Assembly: GCF_004135285.1 (NCBI RefSeq)
Contig: NZ_CP035494.1
Span: 992,001 to 1,056,000, forward strand
Direction of reading: 5' to 3'
Source: Microbacterium protaetiae
Lineage (GTDB): Bacteria; Actinomycetota; Actinomycetes; Actinomycetales; Microbacteriaceae
DNA length: 64,000 nucleotides
Under the pieces are notes generated by a model. The model ran no database searches, was not told the DNA's origin, and was given only the letters and a program-made list of their open reading frames with translations. This document shows positions 1 to 8,669 of the stretch, in pieces (positions within the stretch are counted from its first letter, which is position 1; every line of letters starts with the position of its first letter). Made by a program: the position numbers and the translations under genes.

Positions 1-1161
1 TCGAGCTCTGCCCGCCGGCGCATCTGCGTGGGCGGCAGCGACATCCCGGGCGTCGAGGACTACGACGAGGTCGTCGCGTCGGGTGCGCCCGACTACCGGG
101 ACCACCTGGTCGCTCTCGATGACCCCGCGCTGATCCTGTACACCTCGGGCACCACTGGATACCCGAAGGGGGCCGTGCTCACGCACGGCAATCTCACCTG
201 GAACACCTTCAACGCGCTCGTGGATTACGGCATCGGCGCGGGCGAACGCGTGCTGCTGATCTCGCCGATGTTCCACGTCGCCTCGCTCGGCATGGGCGCC
301 CTGCCGATTCTGCTGCAGGGCGGCACGGTCGTGCTGCACGAGAAGTTCGAGCCGGGCGACGTTCTGCGCGCGATCGAGCGGGAGCAGGTCACGATGCTCT
401 CGGGCGTGCCCACGACGTACCAGCTGATCGAGGAGCACCCCGACTGGGCCACCACCGATCTGTCGAGCCTGCGCCATCTGACCTGCGGAGGCTCCACGAT
501 GCCGAAGCGGATGCTGGAGGCCTACGAAGCGCGCGGGCTGCACTTCTCGTGCGGATACGGCATGACCGAGACGTCGCCGGGGGCGACGGCGATGCCGCCG
601 CATATGAGCGTCGAGAAGATGGGATCGTCGGGCCTGAAGCACTTCTTCACCGACGTGAAGGTCGTCAATGAAGAAGGGCGGATGTGCCCGCCCGGCGAGG
701 TCGGCGAGATTCTGGTGAGCGGACCGAACGTGATCACCGAGTACTGGCGGCGCCCCGAGGCCACGGCCGAGACGATCGTCGACGGATGGCTGCACACCGG
801 CGACCTCGGCTACCTCGACGAAGACGGCTACCTGTTCGTCGTCGACCGGTTGAAGGACATGATCATCTCTGGGGGCGAGAACATCTACTCCGCCGAGGTC
901 GAAGGGGCGATCATGCAGATTCCCGAGATCTCGGGCGTCGCCCTCATCGGGATGCCCGACCCGAAGTGGGGCGAGGTGCCGGTGGCTGTGGCGACCCTCG
1001 ACGAGGGCGCGTCGCTGACCGCGGCCGAGGTCATCGAGCGGCTGCAGGGTCGGCTGGCGAAGTACAAGATCCCGCGCGACGTGAGGTTCGTCGACGAACT
1101 GCCCCGCACCGCCAGCGGAAAGATCCGCAAGGGCGATCTGCGCACGCAGTTCGGCGAGTAG
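1..1161 (+). CDS. acyl-CoA ligase (AMP-dependent synthetase), 5' end cut by window
   Basis: The frame is open to base 1, so the N-terminus (roughly 120 residues by family length) lies outside; 386 residues are visible. Class I adenylate-forming enzyme that activates a carboxylic acid with ATP and joins it to CoA in the cytoplasm. The ATP-binding loop YTSGTTGYPKG is near residues 46-56, then YGMTETSP, the hinge WLHTGDLGYLDEDG, DRLKDMIISGGENIYS, and the C-terminal lysine motif RTASGKIRKG. The acid is not readable from sequence. Because a branched-chain-type ABC transporter, an aldehyde dehydrogenase and a vanillate O-demethylase-like set follow, a feruloyl-CoA synthetase role is a reasonable inference; a fatty-acyl or benzoyl-type ligase is the alternative. 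Its 3' end faces the first palindrome array. Confidence 0.93.
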   Translation, partial: SSSARRRICVGGSDIPGVEDYDEVVASGAPDYRDHLVALDDPALILYTSGTTGYPKGAVLTHGNLTWNTFNALVDYGIGAGERVLLISPMFHVASLGMGALPILLQGGTVVLHEKFEPGDVLRAIEREQVTMLSGVPTTYQLIEEHPDWATTDLSSLRHLTCGGSTMPKRMLEAYEARGLHFSCGYGMTETSPGATAMPPHMSVEKMGSSGLKHFFTDVKVVNEEGRMCPPGEVGEILVSGPNVITEYWRRPEATAETIVDGWLHTGDLGYLDEDGYLFVVDRLKDMIISGGENIYSAEVEGAIMQIPEISGVALIGMPDPKWGEVPVAVATLDEGASLTAAEVIERLQGRLAKYKIPRDVRFVDELPRTASGKIRKGDLRTQFGE

Positions 1162-1211
1162 ACACCGGCGGCATTCGGCGTCGCGTGTGCGGGCGCGCGC
1201 GCCGTGCAGCC

Positions 1212-1350
1212 GCCGGCATCCCCGGCATCCTCCCGGCATCCTCCCGGCATCCTCCCGGGGATCCCCCTTCCGGCATCCCCCTGTATCCCGCTTCCGGCAT
1301 CCCCCTGTATCCCACTTCCGGCATCCCCGGTATCCCACTTCCGGCATCCC
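1212..1350. repeat. degenerate GGCATCC-type short tandem repeat
   Basis: About 140 bases made of variants of GGCATCC(C)C, TCCCGGCATCC and CTGTATCCC(A/G)CTTCC repeated head to tail. It lies directly after the ligase gene and leads into the palindrome array. Open frames across it are repeat-driven and look like no protein. The heptamer is common throughout the window, so this may be a local expansion of a genome-wide motif. Confidence 0.7.
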
Positions 1351-1373
1351 CCGCGGGGAGTGAGTATGCACTC

Positions 1374-1854
1374 AGTCGTCACAAACGGCCCCCTCAACGC
1401 ACCACAAGGGGCCATATGCGACGACTCAACCCGCAGCACCAAAATTCAGTCGTCACAAACGGCCCCCTCAACGCAGCCCGAGGGGCCATATGCGACGACC
1501 GAAGAACGAGCATGGATGCTGCGGGGATCCCACGACATGGCGACGGCGCCCAGCACGACGGCGACAACCCGCACCGCTCATCGCGCCGCACGGCGCACGC
1601 TGCGGCATCCCCCGCATCCGCCGGCATACCCCCGGGGGAGTAAGTATGCACTCAGTCGTCACATATGGCCCCTTCAGCGCACCACAAGGGGCCATATGCG
1701 ACGACCCAACCGACAGCCCGAAAATTCAGTCGTCACAAATGGCCCCTTCAGCGCACCACAAGGGGCCATATGCGACGACTCAACCCGCAGCCCCAGAATT
1801 CAGTCGTCACAAACGGCCCCCTCAACGCACCCGGAGGGGCAATATGCGACGACC
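1374..1854. repeat. array of five 53-bp palindromic elements (array 1)
   Basis: Five elements at 1374-1426, 1448-1500, 1654-1706, 1728-1780 and 1802-1854. Each has a 19-bp left arm (best copy AGTCGTCACATATGGCCCC), a 15-base loop and a right arm GGGGCCATATGCGACGACT or close variant. The third copy pairs almost perfectly; the others carry one to three mismatches. The array is itself duplicated: sequence from about 1351 to 1600 recurs from about 1631 to 1945, including the lead-in AGTATGCACTCAGTCGTC and the tail with GAACGAGCATGGATGCTGCG. It fills the gap between two converging genes, which would suit a transcription insulator or REP-like element. No protein gene is credible between 1162 and 1979. 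Confidence 0.88.
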
Positions 1855-1979
1855 GAAGAACGAGCATGGATGCTGCGGGGATCCTACGACGTCGCGACGG
1901 CGCCCAGCACGACGGCGACAACCCGCACCGCGCACCGCGCAACCGATCCGCGCGCCACGCGCGGCGCACCGCGCACCGC

Positions 1980-2453
1980 TCAGCGCGCCGCGGCGCCGGC
2001 CAGGGCGATCCGGCAGGACTGCAGCATCCCACTCAGTGCTTCGACATCGCCGAGCGTGAGCGCCGCCGTCATATCGCGCTCGATCTCGGCGGCGGGTTCG
2101 CGCATGCGGTCGAGCAGCTCGTGTGCGGCGTCGGTGAGGAAGATGCGCAGCTGCCGCCGCGACGAGGGATCGCGCACCCGCTGGACGAGCCCGCGTGACT
2201 CGAGAGCATCCAGCAGTTGCGTCATGCTCTGTGCGCGTACGAACGACGTGCGCGCCAGCTGCGCGGCGATCAGCCCGGGATGCCGCTCGAGCACCGTCAG
2301 CGCGGTGTACTGGATGGTTGTGATGCCGTGCGCCGCCGCCAGCTCGTCCAGGCGCGAGCGCACCGCAAGCTCGACCTGCTTGATGAGATACAGCAGTGTC
2401 ACCGGGGGCGCTTCGGTCGCCGTGGTGACCGATGATGGTGCGCTATCGGGCAT
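1980..2453 (-). CDS. MarR-family transcriptional regulator
   Basis: 157 residues, usual MarR length. A helical dimerisation N-terminus is followed by a winged helix (ITTIQYTALTVLERHPGLIAAQLARTSFVRAQSMTQ region, then SRGLVQRVRDPSSRRQLRIFLT as recognition helix and wing). Its start overlaps the end of livM by 11 bp, so it is the last gene of the transporter operon. MarR proteins usually repress and are released by an aromatic acid or its CoA ester; in ferulate clusters of other bacteria such a regulator senses hydroxycinnamoyl-CoA. The TATCAGG/CCTGATA sites at 7041-7063 and 7171-7195 are the obvious candidate targets; this link is inference. Confidence 0.92.
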   Translation of the reverse strand: MPDSAPSSVTTATEAPPVTLLYLIKQVELAVRSRLDELAAAHGITTIQYTALTVLERHPGLIAAQLARTSFVRAQSMTQLLDALESRGLVQRVRDPSSRRQLRIFLTDAAHELLDRMREPAAEIERDMTAALTLGDVEALSGMLQSCRIALAGAAAR

Positions 2454-3495
2454 CTGCGGCGACCTCCTCAGGCGTGGGTACCGGCGGCGCCGGCGGGCGG
2501 CGCCGCGCGGTCCATCGGTTCACGGCATCCGCCACCGACGGTACTATCCCGCGCGGCAGCAGCAGCAAGAAGACCACGAGCACAACACCGTATCCGGCGT
2601 ACTGCAGAATCGGGCCGGCCGTCGGGGGCAGTCCGGGCAGCGCGGCCAGGGCGCTGAGCAACTGCAGCCACAGGCTCAGCGCGACAGCGCCCACGACACC
2701 GCCCCACAGCGTGCCGAGCCCCCCGACCATCGCCATGATGACGTAGCCGAACGACGCGAGCGGCGGGTAGGACTCCTGGCTGACGAACGGCGTGAAGAAG
2801 GCGCCGATGCCGCCGGCCAGGCCCGCGAAGGCGCCGGCGATGGCGAAGACGACCACCTTGCTGCGCAGCACCGCCACGCCACTGGATGCCGCCGCGCTCT
2901 CACTGCCGGCAAGGGCCCGGATGCCGCGGCCGAACCGAGAGTTCACCAGATTGTGTGCGACCGCCATGGCACCGGCCAGAGCCGCCAGCGCGAGGTACGC
3001 GTAGGGCAGCTGGCCACTGAACACGACGGGGCCGATCGAGAGGGGCGGGATGCCGAAGATGCCGATGCCGCCGCCGAGGAACGGCACGGTGGCCATCACG
3101 GTCTGGATGATCAGCAGCACTGCGAGCGTGCCGAAGGCGAGGTAGTGTCCGCGCAGGCGCAGCAGTGGCCAGCCGATCAGCGCCGCCACCGCCGCACCCA
3201 GTATGGGCGCCAGCACGAGGGTGAGCAGCGGCGGCACCCCGAGGTTGACGGTGAGGGCGGCCACGCTCAGGCCGCCGACGGCGACGAACGCGCTCTGCCC
3301 GAGCGAGACCTGACCGGCGTACCCCATGAACAGCGAGAGTCCGGTGACCACGACGGCGGCCAGCACCGTCTGCACGAAGAACGTCAGATCGTTCAGCACC
3401 AGCGGGATGATCGCGAGGATCACGAACACGACGATGGCCGCGATCCAGCGCACCGGGCGCAGAATCGGCCGGATGCGCACGGCACTGGTGCTCAT
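2443..3495 (-). CDS. branched-chain amino acid-type ABC transporter permease (LivM family)
   Basis: 350 residues with about ten hydrophobic segments and the LivM-type core (GYAGQVSLGQSAF near residues 70-82; later GGLGTLWGGVVGA). Second membrane subunit of a HAAT-family importer. The ATG at 3495 overlaps the livH stop as ATGA; the long upstream extension of the open frame is livH antisense-frame sequence and was dropped. The Pro/Ala/Arg-rich C-terminal tail (RRRPPAPPVPTPEE) is cytoplasmic. HAAT importers also carry aromatic acids and amides; the neighbours favour an aromatic acid here. Confidence 0.93.
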   Translation of the reverse strand: MSTSAVRIRPILRPVRWIAAIVVFVILAIIPLVLNDLTFFVQTVLAAVVVTGLSLFMGYAGQVSLGQSAFVAVGGLSVAALTVNLGVPPLLTLVLAPILGAAVAALIGWPLLRLRGHYLAFGTLAVLLIIQTVMATVPFLGGGIGIFGIPPLSIGPVVFSGQLPYAYLALAALAGAMAVAHNLVNSRFGRGIRALAGSESAAASSGVAVLRSKVVVFAIAGAFAGLAGGIGAFFTPFVSQESYPPLASFGYVIMAMVGGLGTLWGGVVGAVALSLWLQLLSALAALPGLPPTAGPILQYAGYGVVLVVFLLLLPRGIVPSVADAVNRWTARRRPPAPPVPTPEEVAADAR

Positions 3496-4346
3496 TTGGC
3501 CTCCTCGGTGGTCATGCTGCGCGCTCGCACGATCATGATGACGAGCATCATCAGCAGCGCTATCGGGGTCTGATACGAGCCGTTGCCGTAGGCGGCCACG
3601 AGCTGGCCGACCACGCCGAGGATCACCGCCCCCAGAAACGTCAGCCACGGACTGCGCAGGCCGCCGAAGATCGCGGCGGCGAATCCGCTGAGAACGAGGG
3701 GAAGGTCGGACGACACCGAGATCGCCGTCGTCGGCGCTATCAGCACGCCGGCAAGGCCGCCCAGGATGCCCGCGATGCCGAACGCGACCAGACCCATGGC
3801 TCGGGTGTTGATGCCCACCAGCCTCGCCGCGCGGGGGTTGGATGCCGCAGCGGTGAGGGCCTTGCCGATGTCGGTGCGGGCGAAGAACAGGCTCAGGAGC
3901 GCGAAGGTGACAAGTGCCACCACGAAGACGAGCAGTCGCTGGGTTTCCAGGCTCACGCCGAAGATGTCGACGCTCCCGGTCACGCCGGGCGGCGAGACCG
4001 GCGTCTGTCCCCACACCGCGATGACCACCGCTGCGGCGATCATGCCCAGGCCGAGGGTGATCAGCAGCGCGATCATGGGCGGCGTGCCGGGCTTGCCGAT
4101 GGCGACGATGCCGATGGCCACGCCGATCACCGCGCAGCACAGCACCGCCACCAGTTCGGCAAGGCCGTGCGGCAGCATCCCGCCCAAGAGGCTGTAGGAG
4201 ATCATCGCGCCGAACACCGCGAGCATGCCCTGCGCGAAGTTGAGCACGTGCGTGACGCGGTAGACCACCACGATGCCGCTGCCGATCAGGGCGAACGAGC
4301 CGGCTAGTGCCAGACCCGAGATGACATAGGTGAGGAACGCCTGCAT
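3492..4346 (-). CDS. branched-chain amino acid-type ABC transporter permease (LivH family)
   Basis: 284 residues from the ATG at 4346, which gives the classical MQAFLTYVISGLALAGSFAL N-terminus; the longer open frame adds 39 unrelated residues read from livF. Eight or so membrane helices, with the LivH signature RVTHVLNFAQG near residues 35-45 and GINTRAMGLVAFGIAGILGG further on. It starts one base after the livF stop and overlaps livM by 4 bp, so the two permeases are translationally coupled. Confidence 0.93.
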   Translation of the reverse strand: MQAFLTYVISGLALAGSFALIGSGIVVVYRVTHVLNFAQGMLAVFGAMISYSLLGGMLPHGLAELVAVLCCAVIGVAIGIVAIGKPGTPPMIALLITLGLGMIAAAVVIAVWGQTPVSPPGVTGSVDIFGVSLETQRLLVFVVALVTFALLSLFFARTDIGKALTAAASNPRAARLVGINTRAMGLVAFGIAGILGGLAGVLIAPTTAISVSSDLPLVLSGFAAAIFGGLRSPWLTFLGAVILGVVGQLVAAYGNGSYQTPIALLMMLVIMIVRARSMTTEEAK

Positions 4347-4347
4347 G

Positions 4348-5025
4348 TCAGTCCTCCGCTCCGGCGACATCGAGACCGCCGAAGTAGGCGTCCTGCAATT
4401 CGGGGGCATGGCGCAACTGCTCGGTCGGGCCCTCGGCGACGATGCGTCCCGACTCGAGCACATAGGCGCGCGAGCACAGCTCGAAGGCCAGGCCGATCTC
4501 TTGCTCGATCAGCAGCACGGCGGTGCCGCGCGTGCGGTTGAGCTCGGCAAGGTGCTCGACCAGCTGGGCTGCGACCATTGGCGCGAGGCCCAGCGACAGC
4601 TCGTCGACGACCAGCAGATCGGGCTGTGCCATCAGCGCCCGCCCCACCGCGACCATCTGCTGCTGCCCGCCCGAGAGCGTGTCGGCGCGCTGGGTGCGCA
4701 ACCGCCGAAGATCGGGCAGTAGCTCGTAGACCGGAGCGGTGGTCTTGGGGCGATGCCGCCAGGCGCCCAGGCGCAGATTGTCTTCGACGCTGAGTTCGCC
4801 GAACATCTGCCGTCCCTCGGGTACCTGCGCGACGCGTCCGCCGACCTCGATCCGTCCCGATACGGGCTTCACTATCCCCGAGATCGCATTGACCAGAGAC
4901 GTCTTGCCCGCCCCGTTGGGGCCGACCAGCGCCACGAGCTCAGCGTCGCCCACGGTCAGCGACACGCCGTCGAGCGCCGTGGCGGCACCGTAGCGCACGA
5001 CGAGGTCGTCGATGGAGAGCATCAT
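4348..5025 (-). CDS. ABC transporter ATP-binding protein (LivF family)
   Basis: 225 residues, slightly short for LivF. Walker A GPNGAGKTS near residues 35-43, signature LSGGQQQMVAVGRALM, Walker B LLVVDELSLGLAP. ATGA overlap with the upstream livG. A second in-frame ATG directly follows the first, so the start is certain within one codon. Supplies ATP hydrolysis for the LivHM permease together with LivG. Confidence 0.94.
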   Translation of the reverse strand: MMLSIDDLVVRYGAATALDGVSLTVGDAELVALVGPNGAGKTSLVNAISGIVKPVSGRIEVGGRVAQVPEGRQMFGELSVEDNLRLGAWRHRPKTTAPVYELLPDLRRLRTQRADTLSGGQQQMVAVGRALMAQPDLLVVDELSLGLAPMVAAQLVEHLAELNRTRGTAVLLIEQEIGLAFELCSRAYVLESGRIVAEGPTEQLRHAPELQDAYFGGLDVAGAED

Positions 5026-5783
5026 GCAGCGGCATCCTTACCCAAATATGCGGCGATCACCCGCGGGTCACGGCGGATCTCATCGGGCGTGCCGTCGGCG
5101 ATGACCTCACCGAGGTCGAGGACCGTGATGCGGTCGGCGAGGCTGGTGACCATCGACACGTCGTGCTCGATGAGCATGATGGTCATACCGTCGCGGTGCA
5201 GTTCGCGGATCAGGTGCGACAGCTCGCGTCGTTCGTTCGCACGCAGTCCGGAGGCGGGTTCGTCCAGGAGCAGGAGCTTCGGGCTCGCGGTCAGCGCCCG
5301 TGCCAGCTGCAGACGTCGCTGCTGGCCCAGCGGCAGCTGCTCGGCGTCGCGGTCGGCCCACTCCGACAGGCCGACGCGCGCCAGCGCCTCGTGGGCGTCG
5401 GCGAAGATCTCGCGCTCCTCCCGCCGGTGTCGCGGCAGGCGCAGGGCCGCGCTGACGGCTCCGGCGCGGGTGCGCGAGGTCGCACCGACCGCGACGTTGG
5501 CCAGCACCGACATCCCGGGGAAAAGTCGCGCGCCCTGGAAGACGATGGCAACGCCCAGCTGCGCCCGCCGGTGCGGCGGAAGGCGGTCGATGTGCTGACC
5601 GTCGAGCGTGATCCGGCCCGATTGGGCGTGCAGGTGTCCGCTGATCATCGTGAACAACGTCGACTTGCCCGCCCCGTTCGGGCCGATCACGCCTCGCAGC
5701 TCGCCGTCGGCGACCGTGAGGGAGACATCCCGGTTGGCGTAGACGCCCCCGAAAGTCCGGGACAGCCGCTCCACGTCGAGCAT
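5022..5783 (-). CDS. ABC transporter ATP-binding protein (LivG family)
   Basis: 253 residues from the ATG at 5783 (MLDVERLSRTFGGVYANRDV); upstream in-frame sequence belongs to the binding-protein gene in another frame. Walker A GPNGAGKST, LivG-type long insert between Walker A and signature, signature LPLGQQRRLQLARAL (a Q-rich variant of LSGGQ, usual in LivG), Walker B LLLLDEPASGL, and the LivG C-terminus GEVIADGTPDEIRRD. It starts two bases after the solute-binding gene, so all operon genes are tightly packed. Confidence 0.94.
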   Translation of the reverse strand: MLDVERLSRTFGGVYANRDVSLTVADGELRGVIGPNGAGKSTLFTMISGHLHAQSGRITLDGQHIDRLPPHRRAQLGVAIVFQGARLFPGMSVLANVAVGATSRTRAGAVSAALRLPRHRREEREIFADAHEALARVGLSEWADRDAEQLPLGQQRRLQLARALTASPKLLLLDEPASGLRANERRELSHLIRELHRDGMTIMLIEHDVSMVTSLADRITVLDLGEVIADGTPDEIRRDPRVIAAYLGKDAAA

Positions 5784-5785
5784 GA

Positions 5786-7000
5786 CTACTTCGGCGCGTC
5801 CGTCTTGAACTTGTCGACCTGCCAGTCGGTGGCCTTCCACACGCCGTCCTTGACGACCATGATGCCGATGGCGCTTGCGTCCAGTCCCATGTGGTCGCTC
5901 TTGCTGTAGTGGTAGTGCCCGTTGGGCGTGAGCAGGTCGGTTGCCTCGAGGGCGTCGCGGATCTTGCCGCGGTCGGTCGAGCCGGCCTTCTCGATCGCGT
6001 TCTTCAACAGCTCGATGGCCGTCGCGCCGCCATATGCGAACTCGGGCGGGTTCACGCCCTTGTTCTGGTCGCGCCACGGCTGGGCGACGGCCATCACGAG
6101 GTCCTTATAGGCGCCGTCGGGCAGGCTGTCGGGGTCGAGTGCTGCTGTGGTGGCGCCGATCACTCCCTCGGCGGCATCCCCCGACGGCTCGAGCCACAGG
6201 TTCGACGCCTGCGATCCGGTCACGTAGAAGGGAACGCCCTTGCCGGCGATCTGCTTCGTGATGATCACGGGAGCCGGTCCCGATCCCCACTGCACGAAGG
6301 CGTCGGGCTTGGCGGCGACGACCTTGGTGATGAGCGGGGTGAAGTCGGTCGCCGCAGGGTCGTAGGCTTCGTCGAGCACGATGTTCATGCCCGCGGCCTC
6401 GGCCAGGCTCTTGGTCGACTTCTCGCCGTTCTGCCCATAGAGATCGGTACCGGTATAGGCGACGGCCACCGTCTTGACGCCGTTCGCCTTCCAGTAGTCC
6501 ACGAGCGCCGCGGCGTAGATCGCCGTGTTTCCAGGCGAGGTGAACGCATAGGGGTTACTGCCGTCGACGTATTGGTCGACCGGGCTGAGCGCTATCGTCG
6601 GGATCTTGTACTGCGTGATGCTCGAGCTCACCGCGGCGGCTGCGGAGGTCATCGAACTGGCCAGCATCGCGGAGTAGCTGTTGTCTGCGGCCATTTGGTT
6701 GAACTGCTTCACCGACTCGGTCGGATCGGTCTTATCGTCGGCGACGGTCAGCTCGACCTGACGGCCGTTGATGCCGCCGGCCTTGTTGATGTCGGCGACC
6801 GCCTGTTCGGCGGCCTCCTTGTCGCCGGCGCCGAGGGCCGCGAGCGGACCGGTCAGCGGCATCACCGCGCCGATCTTGATGGTGCCGCCGGCATCGCCGG
6901 TCGGCGACTGGCCCCCGTTGCCCGAACAACCGGACAGCGCAAGCGCAGTGACAGATGCCGTCGCAAACGCAGCGACGGCAAGCAGGGTCTTGGACTTCAT
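5786..7000 (-). CDS. ABC transporter substrate-binding lipoprotein (LivJ/aromatic-acid type)
   Basis: 404 residues from the ATG at 7000; the alternative ATG at 7018 adds six residues but has no ribosome site. A lipoprotein signal peptide (KSK, hydrophobic core, ALSGC, lipidated Cys25) is followed by a type I periplasmic-binding fold of the leucine-binding family (IKIGAVMPLTGPLAALG, DDKTDPTESVKQF, later FAYGGATAIELLKNAIEKAG). First gene of the operon binding protein-livG-livF-livH-livM-marR. Ligand unknown; neighbouring genes favour an aromatic acid over an amino acid. A promoter and palindromic site lie directly upstream. Confidence 0.93.
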   Translation of the reverse strand: MKSKTLLAVAAFATASVTALALSGCSGNGGQSPTGDAGGTIKIGAVMPLTGPLAALGAGDKEAAEQAVADINKAGGINGRQVELTVADDKTDPTESVKQFNQMAADNSYSAMLASSMTSAAAAVSSSITQYKIPTIALSPVDQYVDGSNPYAFTSPGNTAIYAAALVDYWKANGVKTVAVAYTGTDLYGQNGEKSTKSLAEAAGMNIVLDEAYDPAATDFTPLITKVVAAKPDAFVQWGSGPAPVIITKQIAGKGVPFYVTGSQASNLWLEPSGDAAEGVIGATTAALDPDSLPDGAYKDLVMAVAQPWRDQNKGVNPPEFAYGGATAIELLKNAIEKAGSTDRGKIRDALEATDLLTPNGHYHYSKSDHMGLDASAIGIMVVKDGVWKATDWQVDKFKTDAPK

Positions 7001-7040
7001 CGTCACTCGATTCGTCATTGAATTCAGGAGCCGGGCCAGA

Positions 7041-7063
7041 TATCAGGTTGCCTGACTATCAGG
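7041..7063. promoter_or_regulatory. candidate operator (TATCAGG repeats) of the transporter operon
   Basis: TATCAGG (7041-7047), TTG, CCTGA (7051-7055) and a second TATCAGG (7057-7063). The site covers the expected transcription start just downstream of the -10 box at 7065-7070, the position expected for a repressor. The same half-site forms the larger palindrome at 7171-7195. Confidence 0.6.
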
Positions 7064-7064
7064 A

Positions 7065-7093
7065 AGTATGAACTCAGCGACGGTCGCCGTCAA
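7065..7093 (-). promoter_or_regulatory. candidate sigma70-type promoter of the transporter operon
   Basis: Reading the minus strand: TTGACG (7093-7088), 17-base spacer, CATACT (7070-7065). Five of six and four of six matches to consensus. The start point would fall near 7058, inside the TATCAGG repeats. Confidence 0.55.
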
Positions 7094-7165
7094 GACCCGT
7101 TGCGGGAACGATGCTGGGTCGTGACATCCGCTCTGTACGCACCGTGCACTGCGCACAGATGCCCC

Positions 7166-7195
7166 TTGTGCAATTCTCAGGGATCCTGATAATTG
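7166..7195 (+). promoter_or_regulatory. candidate promoter with overlapping 25-bp palindromic operator
   Basis: TTGTGC (7166-7171), 16-base spacer, GATAAT (7188-7193). Overlapping it is a palindrome at 7171-7195: arms CAATTCTCAGG and CCTGATAATTG around GAT, 10 of 11 pairs. It shares the TATCAGG half-site with 7041-7063, so one regulator could control both divergent units. It drives the secreted hydrolase at 7230. Confidence 0.6.
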
Positions 7196-7229
7196 GGATC
7201 GTCACCCACAGTCGGACGAAGGAGTTCGC

Positions 7230-8636
7230 ATGACCAGACGATTCACCCGCGCCTTCACCACGATCGCCACCTCGGCGGCGCTCGTGCTCACCGGCGGCGT
7301 TGCCGCGCAGGCTGCAGCCACCACCGCGACCCCCACCACCGCGACCCCCACCGCCGCCGCGCCGACCCACTTCACCGGCACCCTCAGCGATGGGGCGACC
7401 TGGGTCGCCGACAAACCTGCTGTGTGGAACGGCGTTCTCGTGCTGTACAGCCACGGGTTCGGCACCTTGTCCCCCTCTGATGCGCCGAATCCCGACACTC
7501 AGGCGGCACTGCTCGGGGCTGGCTATGCGCTGGTCGGGTCGTCTTACAGCGGGCCGAGCCTGTGGGCTCTGGCATCGGCGACCGACGATCAGTTTGCTGC
7601 GCTGGCCGCAGCGAAACGCGTGATCGGCCATCCGCGCCAGGTGCTTGCTCTGGGCACGTCGATGGGCGGACTCATCAGCGCTCAGGAGGCTGAGCGCGCA
7701 AAGGGACGCATCGACGGAGCCCTCACCACTTGCGGTCTGCTCGGTGGCGGAGTGAACCTCAACAACTACCAACTCGACGGCGAACACGCCATCGCGCAGT
7801 TGCTGGCCGACGATCCCGACATCCAACTCGTGGACTACGCCGATGGCGCTCAGGCACAGGCAGCGATCTCGGCTCTGTCCGGCGCCGTGACCGCGGGACA
7901 GCAGACTGCGACCGGGCGAGCCCGGATCGCCTTGGCGGCCGCGCTCATGCAAGTACCCGACTGGATCAGCGGCGACACCCCGCCGACATCCGCTGCCGAG
8001 CAAGAGTCGCAAGAGGCCGCATGGTTGCCGCCGATGCTGAGCTTCACCATCTCAGGCCGCCCTTCGATCGAGCAGTCCGCCGGCGGTAACGCCTCGTGGA
8101 ACGTCGGCGTCGACTACGCGAAACTCATCAAGAAGTCGGACAAATACCGGCAGATCCGCACGCTGTACAAGGCAGCCGGATTGAACCTCGATGCCGACCT
8201 GCGCACGCTGACCCGCACCGCTGACATCGCGCCCGACCCCACGGCCCTGCGCAACCTCACGGCGACATCCACCGTGACCGGGCGGATCACGGTGCCCGAA
8301 CTCACCCTGCACACCATCAGCGACCAGCTCGCGCCGGTGACCTACGAGAACCTGTACCGCGACCAGGTGAACCGTGCCGGGCGCGGCCACCTGCTGCGCC
8401 AGGCATTCACGCAGTCGATCGGGCACTGCAACTTCACTCCGTCCGAGATCGTGGGCGCCCTGAACGTCGTGCACACCCGCGTGTCAAGCGGGCACTGGCC
8501 GAGCACGACAGCACGCTCGCTCACGCGGGCCGCAAATGCCACCGGCGTCGGGACGAGCAGTTTCATCGAGTACCACCCTGCGACGTTCGTCAACGCACGC
8601 AGCTACACCTGGCACCATCACCCGTCGCGCCGCTGA
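7230..8636 (+). CDS. secreted alpha/beta hydrolase (possible feruloyl esterase/tannase-like)
   Basis: 468 residues. N-terminal Sec signal peptide (MTRRFTRAF, hydrophobic stretch to about residue 23, probable cleavage after AQA/A near 28) and a Thr/Pro/Ala-rich linker (TTATPTTATPTAAAP) point to export. Alpha/beta hydrolase signs are YSHGFG near residues 73-78, nucleophile elbow GTSMGG (Ser144), an acid candidate in TISDQLAP, and a late histidine in QSIGHCNF. The exact subfamily was not recognised. Placement opposite the aromatic-type transporter, with a shared operator motif, suggests it releases an aromatic acid from plant esters; that is inference. Good ribosome site AAGGAG upstream. Confidence 0.85.
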   Translation: MTRRFTRAFTTIATSAALVLTGGVAAQAAATTATPTTATPTAAAPTHFTGTLSDGATWVADKPAVWNGVLVLYSHGFGTLSPSDAPNPDTQAALLGAGYALVGSSYSGPSLWALASATDDQFAALAAAKRVIGHPRQVLALGTSMGGLISAQEAERAKGRIDGALTTCGLLGGGVNLNNYQLDGEHAIAQLLADDPDIQLVDYADGAQAQAAISALSGAVTAGQQTATGRARIALAAALMQVPDWISGDTPPTSAAEQESQEAAWLPPMLSFTISGRPSIEQSAGGNASWNVGVDYAKLIKKSDKYRQIRTLYKAAGLNLDADLRTLTRTADIAPDPTALRNLTATSTVTGRITVPELTLHTISDQLAPVTYENLYRDQVNRAGRGHLLRQAFTQSIGHCNFTPSEIVGALNVVHTRVSSGHWPSTTARSLTRAANATGVGTSSFIEYHPATFVNARSYTWHHHPSRR

Positions 8637-8669
8637 GCGGTATCCCACTCTCGACGAGGAGAAGAAGAA

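Noticed and set aside
1165..1216. Terminator after the CoA ligase (CCGGCGGC / GCCGCCGG arms)
   Set aside because: Only an 8-bp stem with a loop of about 36 bases. Weak compared with the array hairpins that follow.
1204..3573. 789-codon open frame on the plus strand across array 1, marR and livM
   Set aside because: It consists of translated repeats followed by sequence antisense to marR and livM. Its composition is unlike a protein, and the minus-strand genes have clear domains.
7074..8012. 312-codon minus-strand frame opposite the secreted hydrolase
   Set aside because: It runs through the predicted divergent promoters and operators and has no recognisable domain.
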